Assembly: GCF_034347385.1 (NCBI RefSeq)
Contig: NZ_CP133777.1
Coordinates: 3,658,001 to 3,722,000 of the forward strand
Length of the DNA: 64,000 nt
Direction of reading: 5' to 3'
From: Actimicrobium sp. CCC2.4
Lineage (GTDB): Bacteria; Pseudomonadota; Gammaproteobacteria; Burkholderiales; Burkholderiaceae_D
This document shows, piece by piece, positions 1 to 9,796 of the stretch (positions are counted from its first letter, which is position 1; every line of letters begins with the position of its first letter). The notes beneath the pieces are model-generated. The model was not told where the DNA came from, searched no databases, and saw only the letters and a program-made list of their open reading frames with translations. The position numbers and the translations under genes are program-made.

Positions 1-2763
1 GCCCGCGTTGAACGCGATCTGCCGGAAGGCGTTGAAAACCTCACCATCGTGAAAGCCGATGCCGATGCCGAGCCGGTGCTGCAGTTGGCCGTGTCCAGTC
101 AATCCCTGGCGATTGACGCGCTCTCGCGCGTGGTCGAAGAACAGATCGAACCGGCGCTGATTGCGGTCGAGGGCGTGGCCGACATCGCGCTGTTCGGCTC
201 GCGTGAGCGCGTCATGCTGGTACGTATCGATCCATTGCGGCTGGCGGCGCACCAGCTTGCGGTGAGCGACCTCGCCACGCTGCTGCGCACCGCGCCCTTC
301 GATGTTCCTGCCGGGAGTCTGGAGTCGCCCAACCAGCAGGTGCTGGTGCGCGCCAACGCCTCGGTGACTTCGCCGGAAGCCTTGCGGGCTTTGCAACTGC
401 GTCCGGGCCTGGCACTCGGCGAAGTCGCTGACATCTCCTACAGCCCGGCCAAAGCCACGTCCTATGTGCGGCTCAATGGACGAACCGTCATCAGCCTGGG
501 CATCGTGCGACAGGCGCAATCGAATACCGTCGCCATCTCAAAAGGCGTGCGCGCCGTGGTGGACAGACTCAACCGCGACGGCGCTGATCTGCAAATTACC
601 GTGGTGTCGGATGACGCCACGTTCATCAGCGGCGCCATTGCTGAAGTGCTCGGCAGCCTGGCGCTGGCGGTGCTGATCGTGGTGGCGGTAGTGGGTATTT
701 TTCTGGGCCAATGGCGGGCCACGCTGGTACCGGTGGTGGCGATTCCGGTTGCCCTCATCGGCACCCTGGCGGCGATCTGGTTGCTGGGGTATTCAGTCAA
801 CTTGCTGACCCTGCTGGCGCTGCTGCTGGCGACCGGCATGGTGGTGGATGACGCGATCGTCGTTCTCGAAAATATCCAACGTCGACGCAGCCAGGGTTTA
901 GGTCCGAGAGCGGCAGCGGTGCTGGGCACGCGGGAGGTGTTTTTTGCCGTCGTCGCCACCACCGCCACGCTGGTCTCGGTGTTCGTTCCGATCTCGTTTC
1001 TGCCGTCGGCGGCGGGCCGGCTGTTTGCCGAGTTTGGTTTTGTCATGGCCATCGCGGTGGCGATTTCTTCCTTCGTCGCGCTGACGCTGGGGCCGATGAT
1101 CGCCTCGCGCCTGCCCGAAGAAAAGCCCCCCGGACCACTCTGGCGCAAGCTGTCGCACTGGGGAGAACGCGCGGCCAACGCTTATGCCCGATGCCTGGCC
1201 ATTGCCTTGCGCCGGGCCTGGTGGGTGGTGGCTGCTTGCGGCTTGCTCGCCGGCGCTGCCGTCTGGAGCTACACGCAGCTCAATTCGGAACTTACGCCCA
1301 CCGAGGACCGCGGCCTGCTGTCGATCCGGATGGAGGGGCCCAGCGGCGTTGGCCTGGGCTACATCGACCGCCAGCTCGAGCAAGCGCTGGCCATCGTCAC
1401 CCCCTTGCAGGACGAAGGCCTGGTGCAAAACATTTTCACCATCACCGGGCGCTATGACTTGAACCGCGCCGAAATCGTCGCTCCCCTGACCGACTGGAGC
1501 AAGCGGTCGGTATCGCAGGCGCAACTCACGGCAAGGCTGCAACGCGAGCTGGACCAACTGCCCGGCGTGCGCGTGCGCATCCGTAGTGGCAACAGTTTGG
1601 GTGTAGGCGGCGGCGACGGCAGCGTGCAAATGGGCGTGACGGGCGATGACTACGCGCGCATCGCCGACGCGGCTTACGGTTTTGCGCAAGCCATCGAACG
1701 CGATCTGCCCGGTTTGCGTGACGTGCGGGTCGAGTACACCGTGGCCCAACCGCAGCTGACACTGAAGATAGATCGCCAGCGCGCCACCGAACTCGGCGTG
1801 TCGATCGAGGGACTCGACCTCATGCTGCGGGCCCTGGTCAGCGGCACCGAAATTGCCGAGCTGACGGTCGACGACCGCAACTTGCTCGTGATGCTCGATT
1901 CGAACGCCTATCGGGCGACCGATCCGCAAGACCTGCTGGCGTACAGCGTACGCGCCGGCGGCGCGGGCGGGGAGCGTCTGGTGCCCTTGTCGCAGTTTGT
2001 AAAACTCGAAGAAACCGCCATTGCCTCCGAACTTGAGCGCCTCGGCCAGCGCCGTGCCGTGCAGCTCAGTGCAGTAGCCATCGACGGCATGCCACTGCAA
2101 CGGGCGGTCAATGATTTGCGCGCGCTGGCCGCGAAGGAACTGCCCTCCGGCATGGGCCTGCTGTTTCGGGGTGATGCAGCGACGCTGGAACAAACCGGGC
2201 GCGATGTCGCCATCACCTTCGCCATTGCCTTGCTGGTCGTGTTTCTGGTGCTGGTGGCACAGTTCGAGGGCATCACCAGCGCTGCCGTGGTGATCATCAC
2301 CGTGCCATTCGGCTTGGCTGCGGCGGTATTTGCGATGACCTTGAGCGGCACCTCGCTCAATATTTACAGCCAGATTGGACTCTTGCTGCTGGTCGGCGTC
2401 ATGGCCAAGAACAGCATCCTGATGGTTGAATTTGCCGACCAGTTGCGCGACGCGGGGCGCAGCGTGCTCGAAGCAGCCCAGGAAGCCGCAGTCACGCGCT
2501 TGCGTCCCATCATGATGACCATGGCGTCGACCGTGCTGGGTGCACTGCCGCTGGTGCTGGGCAGCGGCCCCGGTGCCGAGTCGCGCGCATCCATCGGCTG
2601 GGTGATTTTTGGCGGATTGTCATTGGCGTCGCTGTTCACGCTTTTTCTGACGCCGGTGATCTACCTCGGTCTGGCACGCTTTGCCAAACCGCGCGCCAGT
2701 CAAGGGGCGCTGCTCGCCGCGGAGATGAAGCTGGCGACGGCGCAGGAAGGGGACTCCGCATGA
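1..2763 (+). CDS. RND-family multidrug efflux pump, inner-membrane subunit (5' end missing)
   Basis: The frame is open to the left edge, so the true start lies outside. About 920 residues are visible against a family norm of about 1030-1050, so roughly the first TM helix and part of the first porter subdomain are missing. The protein would be the proton-driven drug pump of a tripartite efflux system. It keeps the TM4 proton-relay pair in GMVVDDAIVVLEN (near base 845). It also keeps the second TM bundle and the conserved GVMAKNSILMVEFADQ and TRLRPIMMT segments near the C-terminus. Its TGA stop overlaps the ATG of the outer-membrane factor by 4 nt, so the two are translationally coupled. The periplasmic adaptor gene presumably lies just outside on the left. 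The drug substrate cannot be read from the sequence. Confidence 0.95.
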   Translation, partial: ARVERDLPEGVENLTIVKADADAEPVLQLAVSSQSLAIDALSRVVEEQIEPALIAVEGVADIALFGSRERVMLVRIDPLRLAAHQLAVSDLATLLRTAPFDVPAGSLESPNQQVLVRANASVTSPEALRALQLRPGLALGEVADISYSPAKATSYVRLNGRTVISLGIVRQAQSNTVAISKGVRAVVDRLNRDGADLQITVVSDDATFISGAIAEVLGSLALAVLIVVAVVGIFLGQWRATLVPVVAIPVALIGTLAAIWLLGYSVNLLTLLALLLATGMVVDDAIVVLENIQRRRSQGLGPRAAAVLGTREVFFAVVATTATLVSVFVPISFLPSAAGRLFAEFGFVMAIAVAISSFVALTLGPMIASRLPEEKPPGPLWRKLSHWGERAANAYARCLAIALRRAWWVVAACGLLAGAAVWSYTQLNSELTPTEDRGLLSIRMEGPSGVGLGYIDRQLEQALAIVTPLQDEGLVQNIFTITGRYDLNRAEIVAPLTDWSKRSVSQAQLTARLQRELDQLPGVRVRIRSGNSLGVGGGDGSVQMGVTGDDYARIADAAYGFAQAIERDLPGLRDVRVEYTVAQPQLTLKIDRQRATELGVSIEGLDLMLRALVSGTEIAELTVDDRNLLVMLDSNAYRATDPQDLLAYSVRAGGAGGERLVPLSQFVKLEETAIASELERLGQRRAVQLSAVAIDGMPLQRAVNDLRALAAKELPSGMGLLFRGDAATLEQTGRDVAITFAIALLVVFLVLVAQFEGITSAAVVIITVPFGLAAAVFAMTLSGTSLNIYSQIGLLLLVGVMAKNSILMVEFADQLRDAGRSVLEAAQEAAVTRLRPIMMTMASTVLGALPLVLGSGPGAESRASIGWVIFGGLSLASLFTLFLTPVIYLGLARFAKPRASQGALLAAEMKLATAQEGDSA

Positions 2764-4151
2764 GGCACCGCATCGCCCTGATCGCTTTGACCTTGACATT
2801 AGGAGCTTGCGCGAGCGTGACCGCGCCGCCCGCGCCGGTCACGCTGGGGCTCACCGGCGCAGATCGATTTGCCGCCGCGCCGCCCGGGGCACCAATGCCG
2901 CTGGCGTCGGACCTGCTGTGGTGGCAGCGTTTCGACGACCCGGTGCTGGGCCGCTGGGTCGAGCGCGCGCTGGCCGACAATCCGGGCGTCGACATCGCCC
3001 GCGAACGGGTCGTGCAAGCCCGGGCGCTGCTGCGCGGCGCGCGGGCGCAGCGCCGGCCATTGATCGGTGCAGCAGCCGGCCTTGAATCCCGCAGCGGCAG
3101 CACATCCGGCCAAGGTGCCGGCGATGCCAGTGTGGAAGTGACGCTGGATTGGGACCTTGATGTGGGCGGTGGTTTGCTCCAGGCCGAAAGGTCGGCGGCC
3201 GCATCCGTGTTGCGCACTGAAGACCTGGTGCAGGCGGCGCGTTTATCCGTGGCTGCCTTGACGGCGCGGGCGTATGTGGAATGGCAGGAAGCGCGCCTCG
3301 ATCAGGCGCTGCTGGCGGACGCACTCGCCATGCAAGCAGAGGTGCAGCGTGTCGTGCAGGTGCTGGTGCGCACCGGGCTGGCACCGCAAATCGACCTGGA
3401 CCGCGCGCGCGCCGATGCCGCCACGATCGAGGCCGATAGCGCTGATGCCTCGGTGCGTGTGCGACAAGAGACGGCGGCCTTGCAAGTGCTGGCGGGCGAG
3501 CGACCGCAAGCAATGGACGGTGCCAACGGTCTTGTCCGCTTACCCGGGCTCCGGGGCCAACAGCCGGTGCCACGCCCTATCGACCTGCTGCGCCTGCGGC
3601 CTGATTTGCGCGCTGCCGAGCGTTCCCTGGCCGTGGCTGCAGCCAATCTGGGCGTCGCCGAATCTGCTTTTTATCCGCGTCTGCGCTTGCCCGGCACGCT
3701 TGCGCTGACCGCCGCCGGGCTGGGTGGTGGCGTACTCAGCATCGTCAGTCAGAGTGTGTCTGCGGTGCTCGACATGGTCTTGTACGATGGCGGGGAGCGC
3801 AGCGCCGGAGTCGATCTTGCACGCTCACGGGTGCGCGAGGCCGGCCAGTTGTATCGCCAAACCCTGCTGCAGGCGCTGCAGCAGGCCGAAGCTGCGCTGG
3901 TAGCCGCAGAAGGTCTCGACAGACGGATAGCGGCATTGCAGCGTGCCGGCACCGCCGCCGACGCTGCCCTGTCTCAGGCGCGCACGCTGTACAGCAATGG
4001 ACTGACCGGATTCATCGATGTGCTCGATGCACAGCGCATCGTACTGACCAACCGCCAAAACCTGCTCCGCGCCCGCGCCGATGCGGTCCGTCAAGCCATC
4101 ACCTTGTTCGAGGTCATGGGGATGATTGCGGCTGAGGAGATACCCCGATGA
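2760..4151 (+). CDS. Outer-membrane factor lipoprotein of RND efflux system (NodT/OprM family)
   Basis: The 463-residue protein starts with a lipoprotein signal (TLTLGACAS; lipobox Cys at about residue 17), so it should be lipidated and anchored in the outer membrane as a trimeric TolC-like channel. Two tandem outer-membrane-efflux repeats are visible. One carries ARAYVEWQEARLDQALLADAL; the other carries the family signature RPIDLLRLRPDLRAAERSLAVA followed by the NLGVAESAFYPRL segment. Length fits the NodT family (450-500). It overlaps the upstream RND pump by 4 nt and forms the exit duct of that pump. Nothing regulatory is visible because the operon start is outside the window. Confidence 0.93.
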   Translation: MRHRIALIALTLTLGACASVTAPPAPVTLGLTGADRFAAAPPGAPMPLASDLLWWQRFDDPVLGRWVERALADNPGVDIARERVVQARALLRGARAQRRPLIGAAAGLESRSGSTSGQGAGDASVEVTLDWDLDVGGGLLQAERSAAASVLRTEDLVQAARLSVAALTARAYVEWQEARLDQALLADALAMQAEVQRVVQVLVRTGLAPQIDLDRARADAATIEADSADASVRVRQETAALQVLAGERPQAMDGANGLVRLPGLRGQQPVPRPIDLLRLRPDLRAAERSLAVAAANLGVAESAFYPRLRLPGTLALTAAGLGGGVLSIVSQSVSAVLDMVLYDGGERSAGVDLARSRVREAGQLYRQTLLQALQQAEAALVAAEGLDRRIAALQRAGTAADAALSQARTLYSNGLTGFIDVLDAQRIVLTNRQNLLRARADAVRQAITLFEVMGMIAAEEIPR

Positions 4152-4195
4152 GGTCGCTTACCTTGTTCACCGTGACCACTTAGCGCTGATGAAAA

Positions 4196-4216
4196 CCGCC
4201 ATGGTGAACATGGCGG
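4196..4216. terminator. Hairpin between convergent genes, possible bidirectional terminator
   Basis: A perfect 8-bp inverted repeat (CCGCCATG / CATGGCGG, 5-nt loop) lies in the 116-nt gap between the efflux operon and the convergent dctA. There is no clear T-run on either side, so termination is inferred from position and stem strength only. Confidence 0.35.
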
Positions 4217-4267
4217 GCGATGCCAGAGAGCTCCGGCATGCAGGGGCAACGACGAACCCACCCGTGA

Positions 4268-5593
4268 TTACAACGGCGCTTGCGGCACGCCGTGGGTTTT
4301 CTCGGCCAGCACTTCCGGCTCGTCGGTTTCAGTTGCGTTCGGATTGTCGAGCGTGTGCTTGAGCTTATCCATGTCGACATCGCCGGTCCATTTGGCGACT
4401 ACCACGGTGGCAACGCCATTGCCGATCAGGTTGGTCAGGGCCCGCGCTTCCGACATGAAGCGGTCGATGCCGAGGATCAACGCCAGACCGGCAACCGGCA
4501 CGCCGCCGACCGCCGACAAGGTCGCTGCCAGCACAATGAAACCACTGCCCGTGATACCGGCGGCGCCCTTCGATGTCAGCAACAGTACGGCCAGCAGCGT
4601 GATCTGCTGCATCAACGACATTGGCGTATTGGTCGCCTGGGCAATGAACACGGCTGCCATCGTCAGGTAAATCGACGTACCGTCCAGATTGAAGGAATAC
4701 CCGGTCGGTATCACCAGGCCGACGACGGATTTTTTAACGCCGAGGTTTTCCATCTTGACCATGATGCGTGGCAGGACCGATTCCGACGACGACGTCCCCA
4801 GCACAATGAAGAGTTCTTCCTTGATGTACTTGATGAACTTCCAGATGCTGAAGCCGTGCGCCCGCGCGATCGAACCGAGTACCAGGAAAATGAAAATCAG
4901 GCAGGTACCGTAAAAAGTCCCCATTAGTTTTCCGAGCGACAGCAGCGAACCGACACCGTACTTGCCGATGGTGAAGGCCATCGCGCCGAATGCACCTATC
5001 GGGGCTAACTTCATGATCACGCCGACGATGCCAAACAGGACATGCGAAGTCTTTTCGATGAAATCAAACACCAGCGTGCCGCGACCGCCGACCCGGTGCA
5101 GCGCGAAGCCGAACAGGATGGAAAACATCAGCACTTGCAGGATTTCGCCCTTGGCGAACGCATCGACGACGCTGGTCGGGATGATATTGAGCAGGAAGTC
5201 AGTGGTGCTCTGCAACTTGCCGGGGGCGATATAACTGGCGATGCCTTTGGTATCGAGCGAGGCCGGATCGATGTTCATGCCCGCACCCGGTTGCAGCAGG
5301 TTAACCATGACCAGGCCGACGATCAGCGCGATCGAGCTGACGACTTCGAAATACAGCAATGCCAGGCCGCCGGTCTTGCCGACCTTTTTCATGTCTTCCA
5401 TACCGGCGATGCCGATCACCACGGTACAGAAAATGATAGGCGCGATGATCATCTTGATGAGCTTGATGAAGCCATCGCCGAACGGCTTCATGGCCGCGCC
5501 GGACTCAGGATAAAAATGGCCCAGGGCGACGCCGATGACGATAGCGGTCAACACCTGGATGTACAGGGATTTGTAAAGCGGGGGGCGGGACAT
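4268..5593 (-). CDS. dctA: C4-dicarboxylate:cation symporter DctA
   Basis: A 441-residue member of the dicarboxylate/amino acid:cation symporter (glutamate carrier) family. It should import succinate, fumarate and malate across the inner membrane. The start at [11 protein letters not shown] was chosen because GGAG sits 5 nt upstream; a longer upstream open stretch is Cys-rich and unlike the family. Hallmarks are the serine-rich re-entrant loop [10 protein letters not shown] (about residue 275), the NLDGTSIY segment (about 310) and the [11 protein letters not shown] segment. Multiple hydrophobic helices are visible. It is transcribed alone. DctA is often sigma-54 dependent, but I saw no -24/-12 element upstream here. 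Confidence 0.95.
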   Translation of the reverse strand: MSRPPLYKSLYIQVLTAIVIGVALGHFYPESGAAMKPFGDGFIKLIKMIIAPIIFCTVVIGIAGMEDMKKVGKTGGLALLYFEVVSSIALIVGLVMVNLLQPGAGMNIDPASLDTKGIASYIAPGKLQSTTDFLLNIIPTSVVDAFAKGEILQVLMFSILFGFALHRVGGRGTLVFDFIEKTSHVLFGIVGVIMKLAPIGAFGAMAFTIGKYGVGSLLSLGKLMGTFYGTCLIFIFLVLGSIARAHGFSIWKFIKYIKEELFIVLGTSSSESVLPRIMVKMENLGVKKSVVGLVIPTGYSFNLDGTSIYLTMAAVFIAQATNTPMSLMQQITLLAVLLLTSKGAAGITGSGFIVLAATLSAVGGVPVAGLALILGIDRFMSEARALTNLIGNGVATVVVAKWTGDVDMDKLKHTLDNPNATETDEPEVLAEKTHGVPQAPL

Positions 5594-5705
5594 TGGAACT
5601 CCGGTCAGGAATGGGCGGAAAAAATCGCCCGTGGAAAACAAGCGGCGGATAGTGCGGGTGCCGCATGATATCGGCAATAGCGGTTTTCCACAGTCACCGG
5701 ACCGG

Positions 5706-6152
5706 TCAGCGCACCCGCAGCAGCAGGCGCCGCATCGTGAGGGTTTTGGTAGCGATGAAAATTTCACGCATGAAAAAGAAATAACTGCCGATCAGCGACA
5801 GCATCCCGAGTACGAACAGTACCGCGATGAATTTACCGATATTGAGTTCGAATGCGTCACCCATGAAGAGCGTCGCAATGACCAGGCAGACCAGCAGGGC
5901 ACAGGCGGTACTGAGGGTGATGGCGACATTGATCAGGTGGCCGCGCTGGTACAGCACATTGATTTCCGCGCTATCGGCCGGGTCGGTCGCATCGCCCGGC
6001 CTGATCCGTTCTTCGAGTACGCGCGACCGGTCGATGATGCGCGAGAGCCGGTTGGTCAGCACCACCAGATTGGTGCCGACACCGGTCAGCAGAAAGACCG
6101 GCGCAATCGCCAGTTGAATAATGTGTCCGACATCGCCGAGCTGGATTTCCAT
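5706..6152 (-). CDS. DUF2721 family membrane protein
   Basis: A 148-residue integral membrane protein with hydrophobic segments near residues 10-30, 75-98 and 105-128. It has the family pattern [29 protein letters not shown]. Between the first and second helices lies a charged region with the LYQRGHLIN segment. These features match the uncharacterised DUF2721 family, for which I know no function. It is a single gene, divergent from the 3-hydroxybutyrate dehydrogenase across a 186-nt promoter region. Confidence 0.8.
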   Translation of the reverse strand: MEIQLGDVGHIIQLAIAPVFLLTGVGTNLVVLTNRLSRIIDRSRVLEERIRPGDATDPADSAEINVLYQRGHLINVAITLSTACALLVCLVIATLFMGDAFELNIGKFIAVLFVLGMLSLIGSYFFFMREIFIATKTLTMRRLLLRVR

Positions 6153-6261
6153 GGTGTGGTCGATCAGGAAGAAGTAGAAAAGAGGAGAACATCTGCAAGG
6201 TCAGGCCGGCCCGCGCATCGCGCAGCAGGGTAGCGGCGAAGTGCGTCAGCGTCAACGCCCG

Positions 6262-6289
6262 CTGTAGCTCCAAGCGCGGTAGTTATACT
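6262..6289 (+). promoter_or_regulatory. Candidate sigma-70 promoter for 3-hydroxybutyrate dehydrogenase
   Basis: A TATACT -10 hexamer (6284-6289) lies about 50 nt ahead of the start codon. A poor -35 (CTGTAG, 6262-6267) is 16 nt upstream of it. Only the -10 is a good match. Confidence 0.3.
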
Positions 6290-6338
6290 GTGTCGCGCAG
6301 GTCCACGACGCCCATACAACAGCCACAAAGGATAACTC

Positions 6339-7121
6339 ATGTTACTCAAGGATAAAGTTGCCGTGATCACCGGTTCCGCCAGCGGAATCGGTAAGGAAAT
6401 TGCATTTGAATACGCCAGGGAAGGCGCCCGCGTCGTCATCGCCGACCTCGCGCTGGAGGCTGCACAGGCCACCGCCGACGAGATCATCAAGAACGGTGGC
6501 CAGGCCATGGCCGTGGTCATGGACGTCACCAGCGAAACCCAGGTCGATGACGGCATCGCTGCCGTCGTAAAAGCCTGGGGCGGCGTTGATATCCTGATCA
6601 GCAATGCGGGCATCCAGATCATCAGCCCGATCGTCGACCTGTCGCTCGACAAGTGGAAAAAAATGCTGGCGATCCATCTCGATGGTGCCTTCCTGACCAC
6701 CCGCGCCTGCATGCGCGCCATGATCGCCGGTGGCAACGGCGGCGCGATCATCTACATGGGTTCGGTCCACTCACACGAAGCCTCGCCGCTGAAAGCCCCG
6801 TATGTCAGCGCCAAGCATGGACTGATCGGCCTGGCCAAAGTGGTCGCCAAGGAGGGTGCCAAGCATCGCATCCGTTCGAACGTGATCTGTCCCGGCTTCG
6901 TACGCACACCGCTGGTCGATCGCCAGATCCCCGAGCAAGCCAAGGCACTCGGCATCAGCGAGGAGGCAGTCATCAAGACTGTGATGCTCAAAGATACCGT
7001 CGACGGTGAGTTCACTACCACCGCCGACGTCGCCCGCACCGCTGTTTTCCTGGCTTCGTTCCCGACCAGCGCCCTGACCGGCCAGTCGGTGGTCGTCAGC
7101 CATGGCTGGTTCATGCAATAA
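6339..7121 (+). CDS. bdhA: D-3-hydroxybutyrate dehydrogenase (SDR family)
   Basis: A 260-residue classical short-chain dehydrogenase that oxidises D-3-hydroxybutyrate to acetoacetate with NAD, used in turnover of polyhydroxybutyrate. Visible are the nucleotide-binding TGSASGIG (residues 12-19), the NAG motif in LISNAGIQ, the catalytic serine in MGSVHS, and the YVSAKHG Tyr/Lys pair. The family-specific C-terminal segment [15 protein letters not shown], whose Trp helps shape the substrate site, is present. Length is exactly that of the bacterial enzyme. AAGGA 6 nt before the ATG supports the start. It appears monocistronic. Confidence 0.9.
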   Translation: MLLKDKVAVITGSASGIGKEIAFEYAREGARVVIADLALEAAQATADEIIKNGGQAMAVVMDVTSETQVDDGIAAVVKAWGGVDILISNAGIQIISPIVDLSLDKWKKMLAIHLDGAFLTTRACMRAMIAGGNGGAIIYMGSVHSHEASPLKAPYVSAKHGLIGLAKVVAKEGAKHRIRSNVICPGFVRTPLVDRQIPEQAKALGISEEAVIKTVMLKDTVDGEFTTTADVARTAVFLASFPTSALTGQSVVVSHGWFMQ

Positions 7122-7257
7122 ACCACCGCTGCAAAGGTGTCCGCAGCACCGGCAAATTGCTGGTGAGTGGCTGCAACGACGCGCTGCGGCCACAGCACTG
7201 TGCATGAGCGCGCAATCGACGCGCCCATCCGGAACGACTGTTGGTAAGATCGCCAGA

Positions 7258-7286
7258 CGTTACCGGGCCAACCCGGCCCGGTAACG
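7258..7286. repeat. Perfect 12-bp inverted repeat in the 5' leader of the histidine kinase gene
   Basis: CGTTACCGGGCC (7258-7269) and GGCCCGGTAACG (7275-7286) are exact reverse complements around a 5-nt AACCC loop, 27 nt before the kinase start. No T-run follows, so it is not a standard terminator for bdhA. It could be an RNA hairpin in the leader, a Rho-independent-like stop without U-tract, or an operator. Confidence 0.6.
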
Positions 7287-7312
7287 CTCCAACCACGATC
7301 CGTGCACCCTTC

Positions 7313-9403
7313 ATGTCATCGTCCACTCCCGACTTCCGCTCTTCCTCACACTTGTTCCGCAGGCGACGCAAGTGGCTGCCCGGCGACGTCATCGCCGAGG
7401 GTTCCTGGCTGTTGCCGGCACTGGTGCTGATCGTGACAGTGCTGCTGTTCCTCGTGGTGCGCGGTGCCGAATTACGCATCGCCCGCCTCGATACCGAACA
7501 ACGGACACAGCACACGATTGCGCACTTGCAGCGCCACCTTGACAGCCAGGTCCAGCTCTTGCGCAGCAGCGCCGCCATGCTGATGCTCGATCGCATCGTG
7601 CAACGCCAGCACTGGCAGTCCTATCTGCAGCAGCTGCAACGACTGGGTTTGCCGGCCGGCATGCAGCAACTTGGTTACGCTCAACATATCGCCGATAGCG
7701 ACAAACTGGCGCTGATCAGCGCGATGCACGCCGATGGCAGCACCGGCTTCCGGATTTTTCCTTCCCGTACCCGCGAAGCGGCACTGCCGGTGCTGTATGC
7801 CGCGCCGGAAAACAACAATCCGTTGATCCGTGCCGGCTTTGACCTGATGTCGGACGCGCTCCTTGCCCCCGCGCTGCAGCGTGCCACCGACAATGCCACG
7901 GCCACCCTCGCCAGCGTGCCGGAACGTGCTGGCATGGCGGGCCAGTTCCTGCTCGTCGTGCCAGTTTTTCCCGGCAATGTGGTGCCGGAAAACATCCCGC
8001 AGCGCCGCGACACGCTGGTTGGATTTGTCTTCACCGTCGTGCAGATCGATGCTGCATTCATGGGGCTGGCAGGACAATCGGTCTCCGACGGCACAGCCAC
8101 CGTGTCGCTGCGACTATTCGATCAGCCCGCCACCGGTCACCGCGCATTGCTCTACCAGAATCCCGGAACTTTGCTGACCACGCACCGCACGCTGCGACCG
8201 GTCAATCTGTATGGCCAGACATGGACGCTGGAAACCGGCAGCCCCGGCATTCCCGCCACCACCTCGATCGGTGTTGCCGTCACCGGCCTGCTGCTGGCTG
8301 CCTGGCTATGCTGGCTGACGCGGCAGGCGCTGCAACGGCGCAGCAACATCCGCCGGAGAGCACGTGCCGAGGCCAGCGACACCCGGCAGGCCAAACTGCA
8401 ACTCGCTGCACTGACCGCGCTAAGCCAAGAGGCGATCATCGCCATTGACCGTCGTAACCGCATCACCGTGTTCAATGATGCAGCCCGACGCCTGTTCGGC
8501 ATTGGCGACGACAACCTGATTGGTAGGCCGCTGCGGGAACTGCTACCGCACCGGCTCAAAGGTGCGCGACCGGTCACGCCGCTGGAACTCCAGGCCGGAC
8601 AGGTTGCCGTCTACCGGCTGTGCGGACAACAAGGCCAGCAGGCGCGACGGCGCAACGGCAGCGTCTTCGGCTTCGAGGCCACGCTTTTTATGAACGGCGG
8701 TGAACGCCAGCACGGCTACACCATTCTGCTCAATGAACTCCCCTCCGGCAACGCCAGCGACACTCCCCGGGACGACTGGCAAAAACATCTGGTGCAGGAA
8801 ATGCACGATGACTTCGGCCAATTGCTGACGGCCATGAAAATGGACATGGGCTTGCTACGGACGCAACTGGCTGGCGCGCCGGCACCACCCCTGCCAGCCA
8901 CGCTGCAGCAACTGGACCGCATCGACGGGCTGGTCGATAAGATGATGGATTCGGTACGTCGCATCCTGGCCGATCAGTCAGCAGAACAAGTTCACGACAA
9001 CGACTTTTTCAAGGCACTTGCCCTACTGGTCGACGGCCATGCCAAGCGCTACCAGATTGCCTGCCAGCTTGATCTGCCATCCGCCCCGCCAGCGTTAGGC
9101 GCGGCGCTGGCCAACCCCTTGTACCGGATCGTGCAGGAAGCCCTCAACAATATTGCCAAGCATGCCGCCGCCAGTGCGATCACCATCGATGTCGCGGCCC
9201 CGCCCGGCTATTTGCTGCTTGCCATTACCGACAATGGCTGCGGCTTCGTCCCGCAACAACCTTGCGGCCCCGAAGCCTACGGACTGGCCGGCATGCAGAA
9301 ACGGGTAGATGCGCTGGGCGGCGTATTGCACATCGAGACCAGGCTCGATCGCGGTACCGCGATCCGCATCAAACTGCCGCTGGACTCCTCGAATACCTCC
9401 TGA
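7313..9403 (+). CDS. Hybrid-input sensor histidine kinase (CHASE, PAS, HisKA_3, HATPase)
   Basis: A 696-residue membrane sensor kinase of the NarL-partner type. One TM helix (about residues 28-50) is followed by a periplasmic CHASE-like region, a second TM (about 320-342), a PAS domain (about 375-470) and a HisKA_3 dimerisation/phosphoacceptor helix with H498 in QEMHDDFGQLL. The C-terminal HATPase_c domain carries EALNNIAKHA and TDNGCGF. The ATG at 7313 was preferred over an upstream TTG; neither has a strong ribosome site. It most likely phosphorylates the NarL-type regulator encoded 393 nt downstream. The CHASE domain implies detection of an extracytoplasmic small molecule, identity unknown. 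Confidence 0.88.
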   Translation: MSSSTPDFRSSSHLFRRRRKWLPGDVIAEGSWLLPALVLIVTVLLFLVVRGAELRIARLDTEQRTQHTIAHLQRHLDSQVQLLRSSAAMLMLDRIVQRQHWQSYLQQLQRLGLPAGMQQLGYAQHIADSDKLALISAMHADGSTGFRIFPSRTREAALPVLYAAPENNNPLIRAGFDLMSDALLAPALQRATDNATATLASVPERAGMAGQFLLVVPVFPGNVVPENIPQRRDTLVGFVFTVVQIDAAFMGLAGQSVSDGTATVSLRLFDQPATGHRALLYQNPGTLLTTHRTLRPVNLYGQTWTLETGSPGIPATTSIGVAVTGLLLAAWLCWLTRQALQRRSNIRRRARAEASDTRQAKLQLAALTALSQEAIIAIDRRNRITVFNDAARRLFGIGDDNLIGRPLRELLPHRLKGARPVTPLELQAGQVAVYRLCGQQGQQARRRNGSVFGFEATLFMNGGERQHGYTILLNELPSGNASDTPRDDWQKHLVQEMHDDFGQLLTAMKMDMGLLRTQLAGAPAPPLPATLQQLDRIDGLVDKMMDSVRRILADQSAEQVHDNDFFKALALLVDGHAKRYQIACQLDLPSAPPALGAALANPLYRIVQEALNNIAKHAAASAITIDVAAPPGYLLLAITDNGCGFVPQQPCGPEAYGLAGMQKRVDALGGVLHIETRLDRGTAIRIKLPLDSSNTS

Positions 9404-9796
9404 CACGCCACAGTGCGTTGACCAGCCGGGCATTTTTTACAGCCCGGCTTGTTCCATACCCGCTTGCAGGGCTCAACCCGACCTGCCGCCGCAAAAACTC
9501 CACATCGACACGCAGAAATCCACTGGGCCTTGAGGTTTATCAATCAGCCGGCATTAATTTCAGATAGCGTGTTGCGAGGGAAAAAACCTGACTCATCGTA
9601 GTAATGACACATGCTTTTTCCAGCCGGGCCGCACGCTTTCAGACCGACTCTCATCAGGAAACCAACCGACCATGTGTGACTCACCACATCACTGCCCGCC
9701 CGTTCCGGATAGCCGGGTCGGATTCGATGTTGACCAACACGCGACAATTGCGCATGGTCCGATCCGACGATCTTCCTTGTTGCGCCGATCCGCCGG
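9404..9796. other. 393-nt intergenic region with one inverted repeat
   Basis: It separates the kinase from its response regulator. AGCCGGGC (9424-9431) and GCCCGGCT (9442-9449) form an 8-bp stem with a loop containing six Ts, shortly after the kinase stop. This may end the kinase transcript or act as an operator. I see no supported gene, tRNA or clear promoter in the rest. Confidence 0.4.

Noticed and set aside
5594-5705. Sigma-54 promoter for dctA
   Set aside because: DctA is RpoN-dependent in some bacteria, but no GG-N10-GC element with TTGC was found in the upstream 112 nt.
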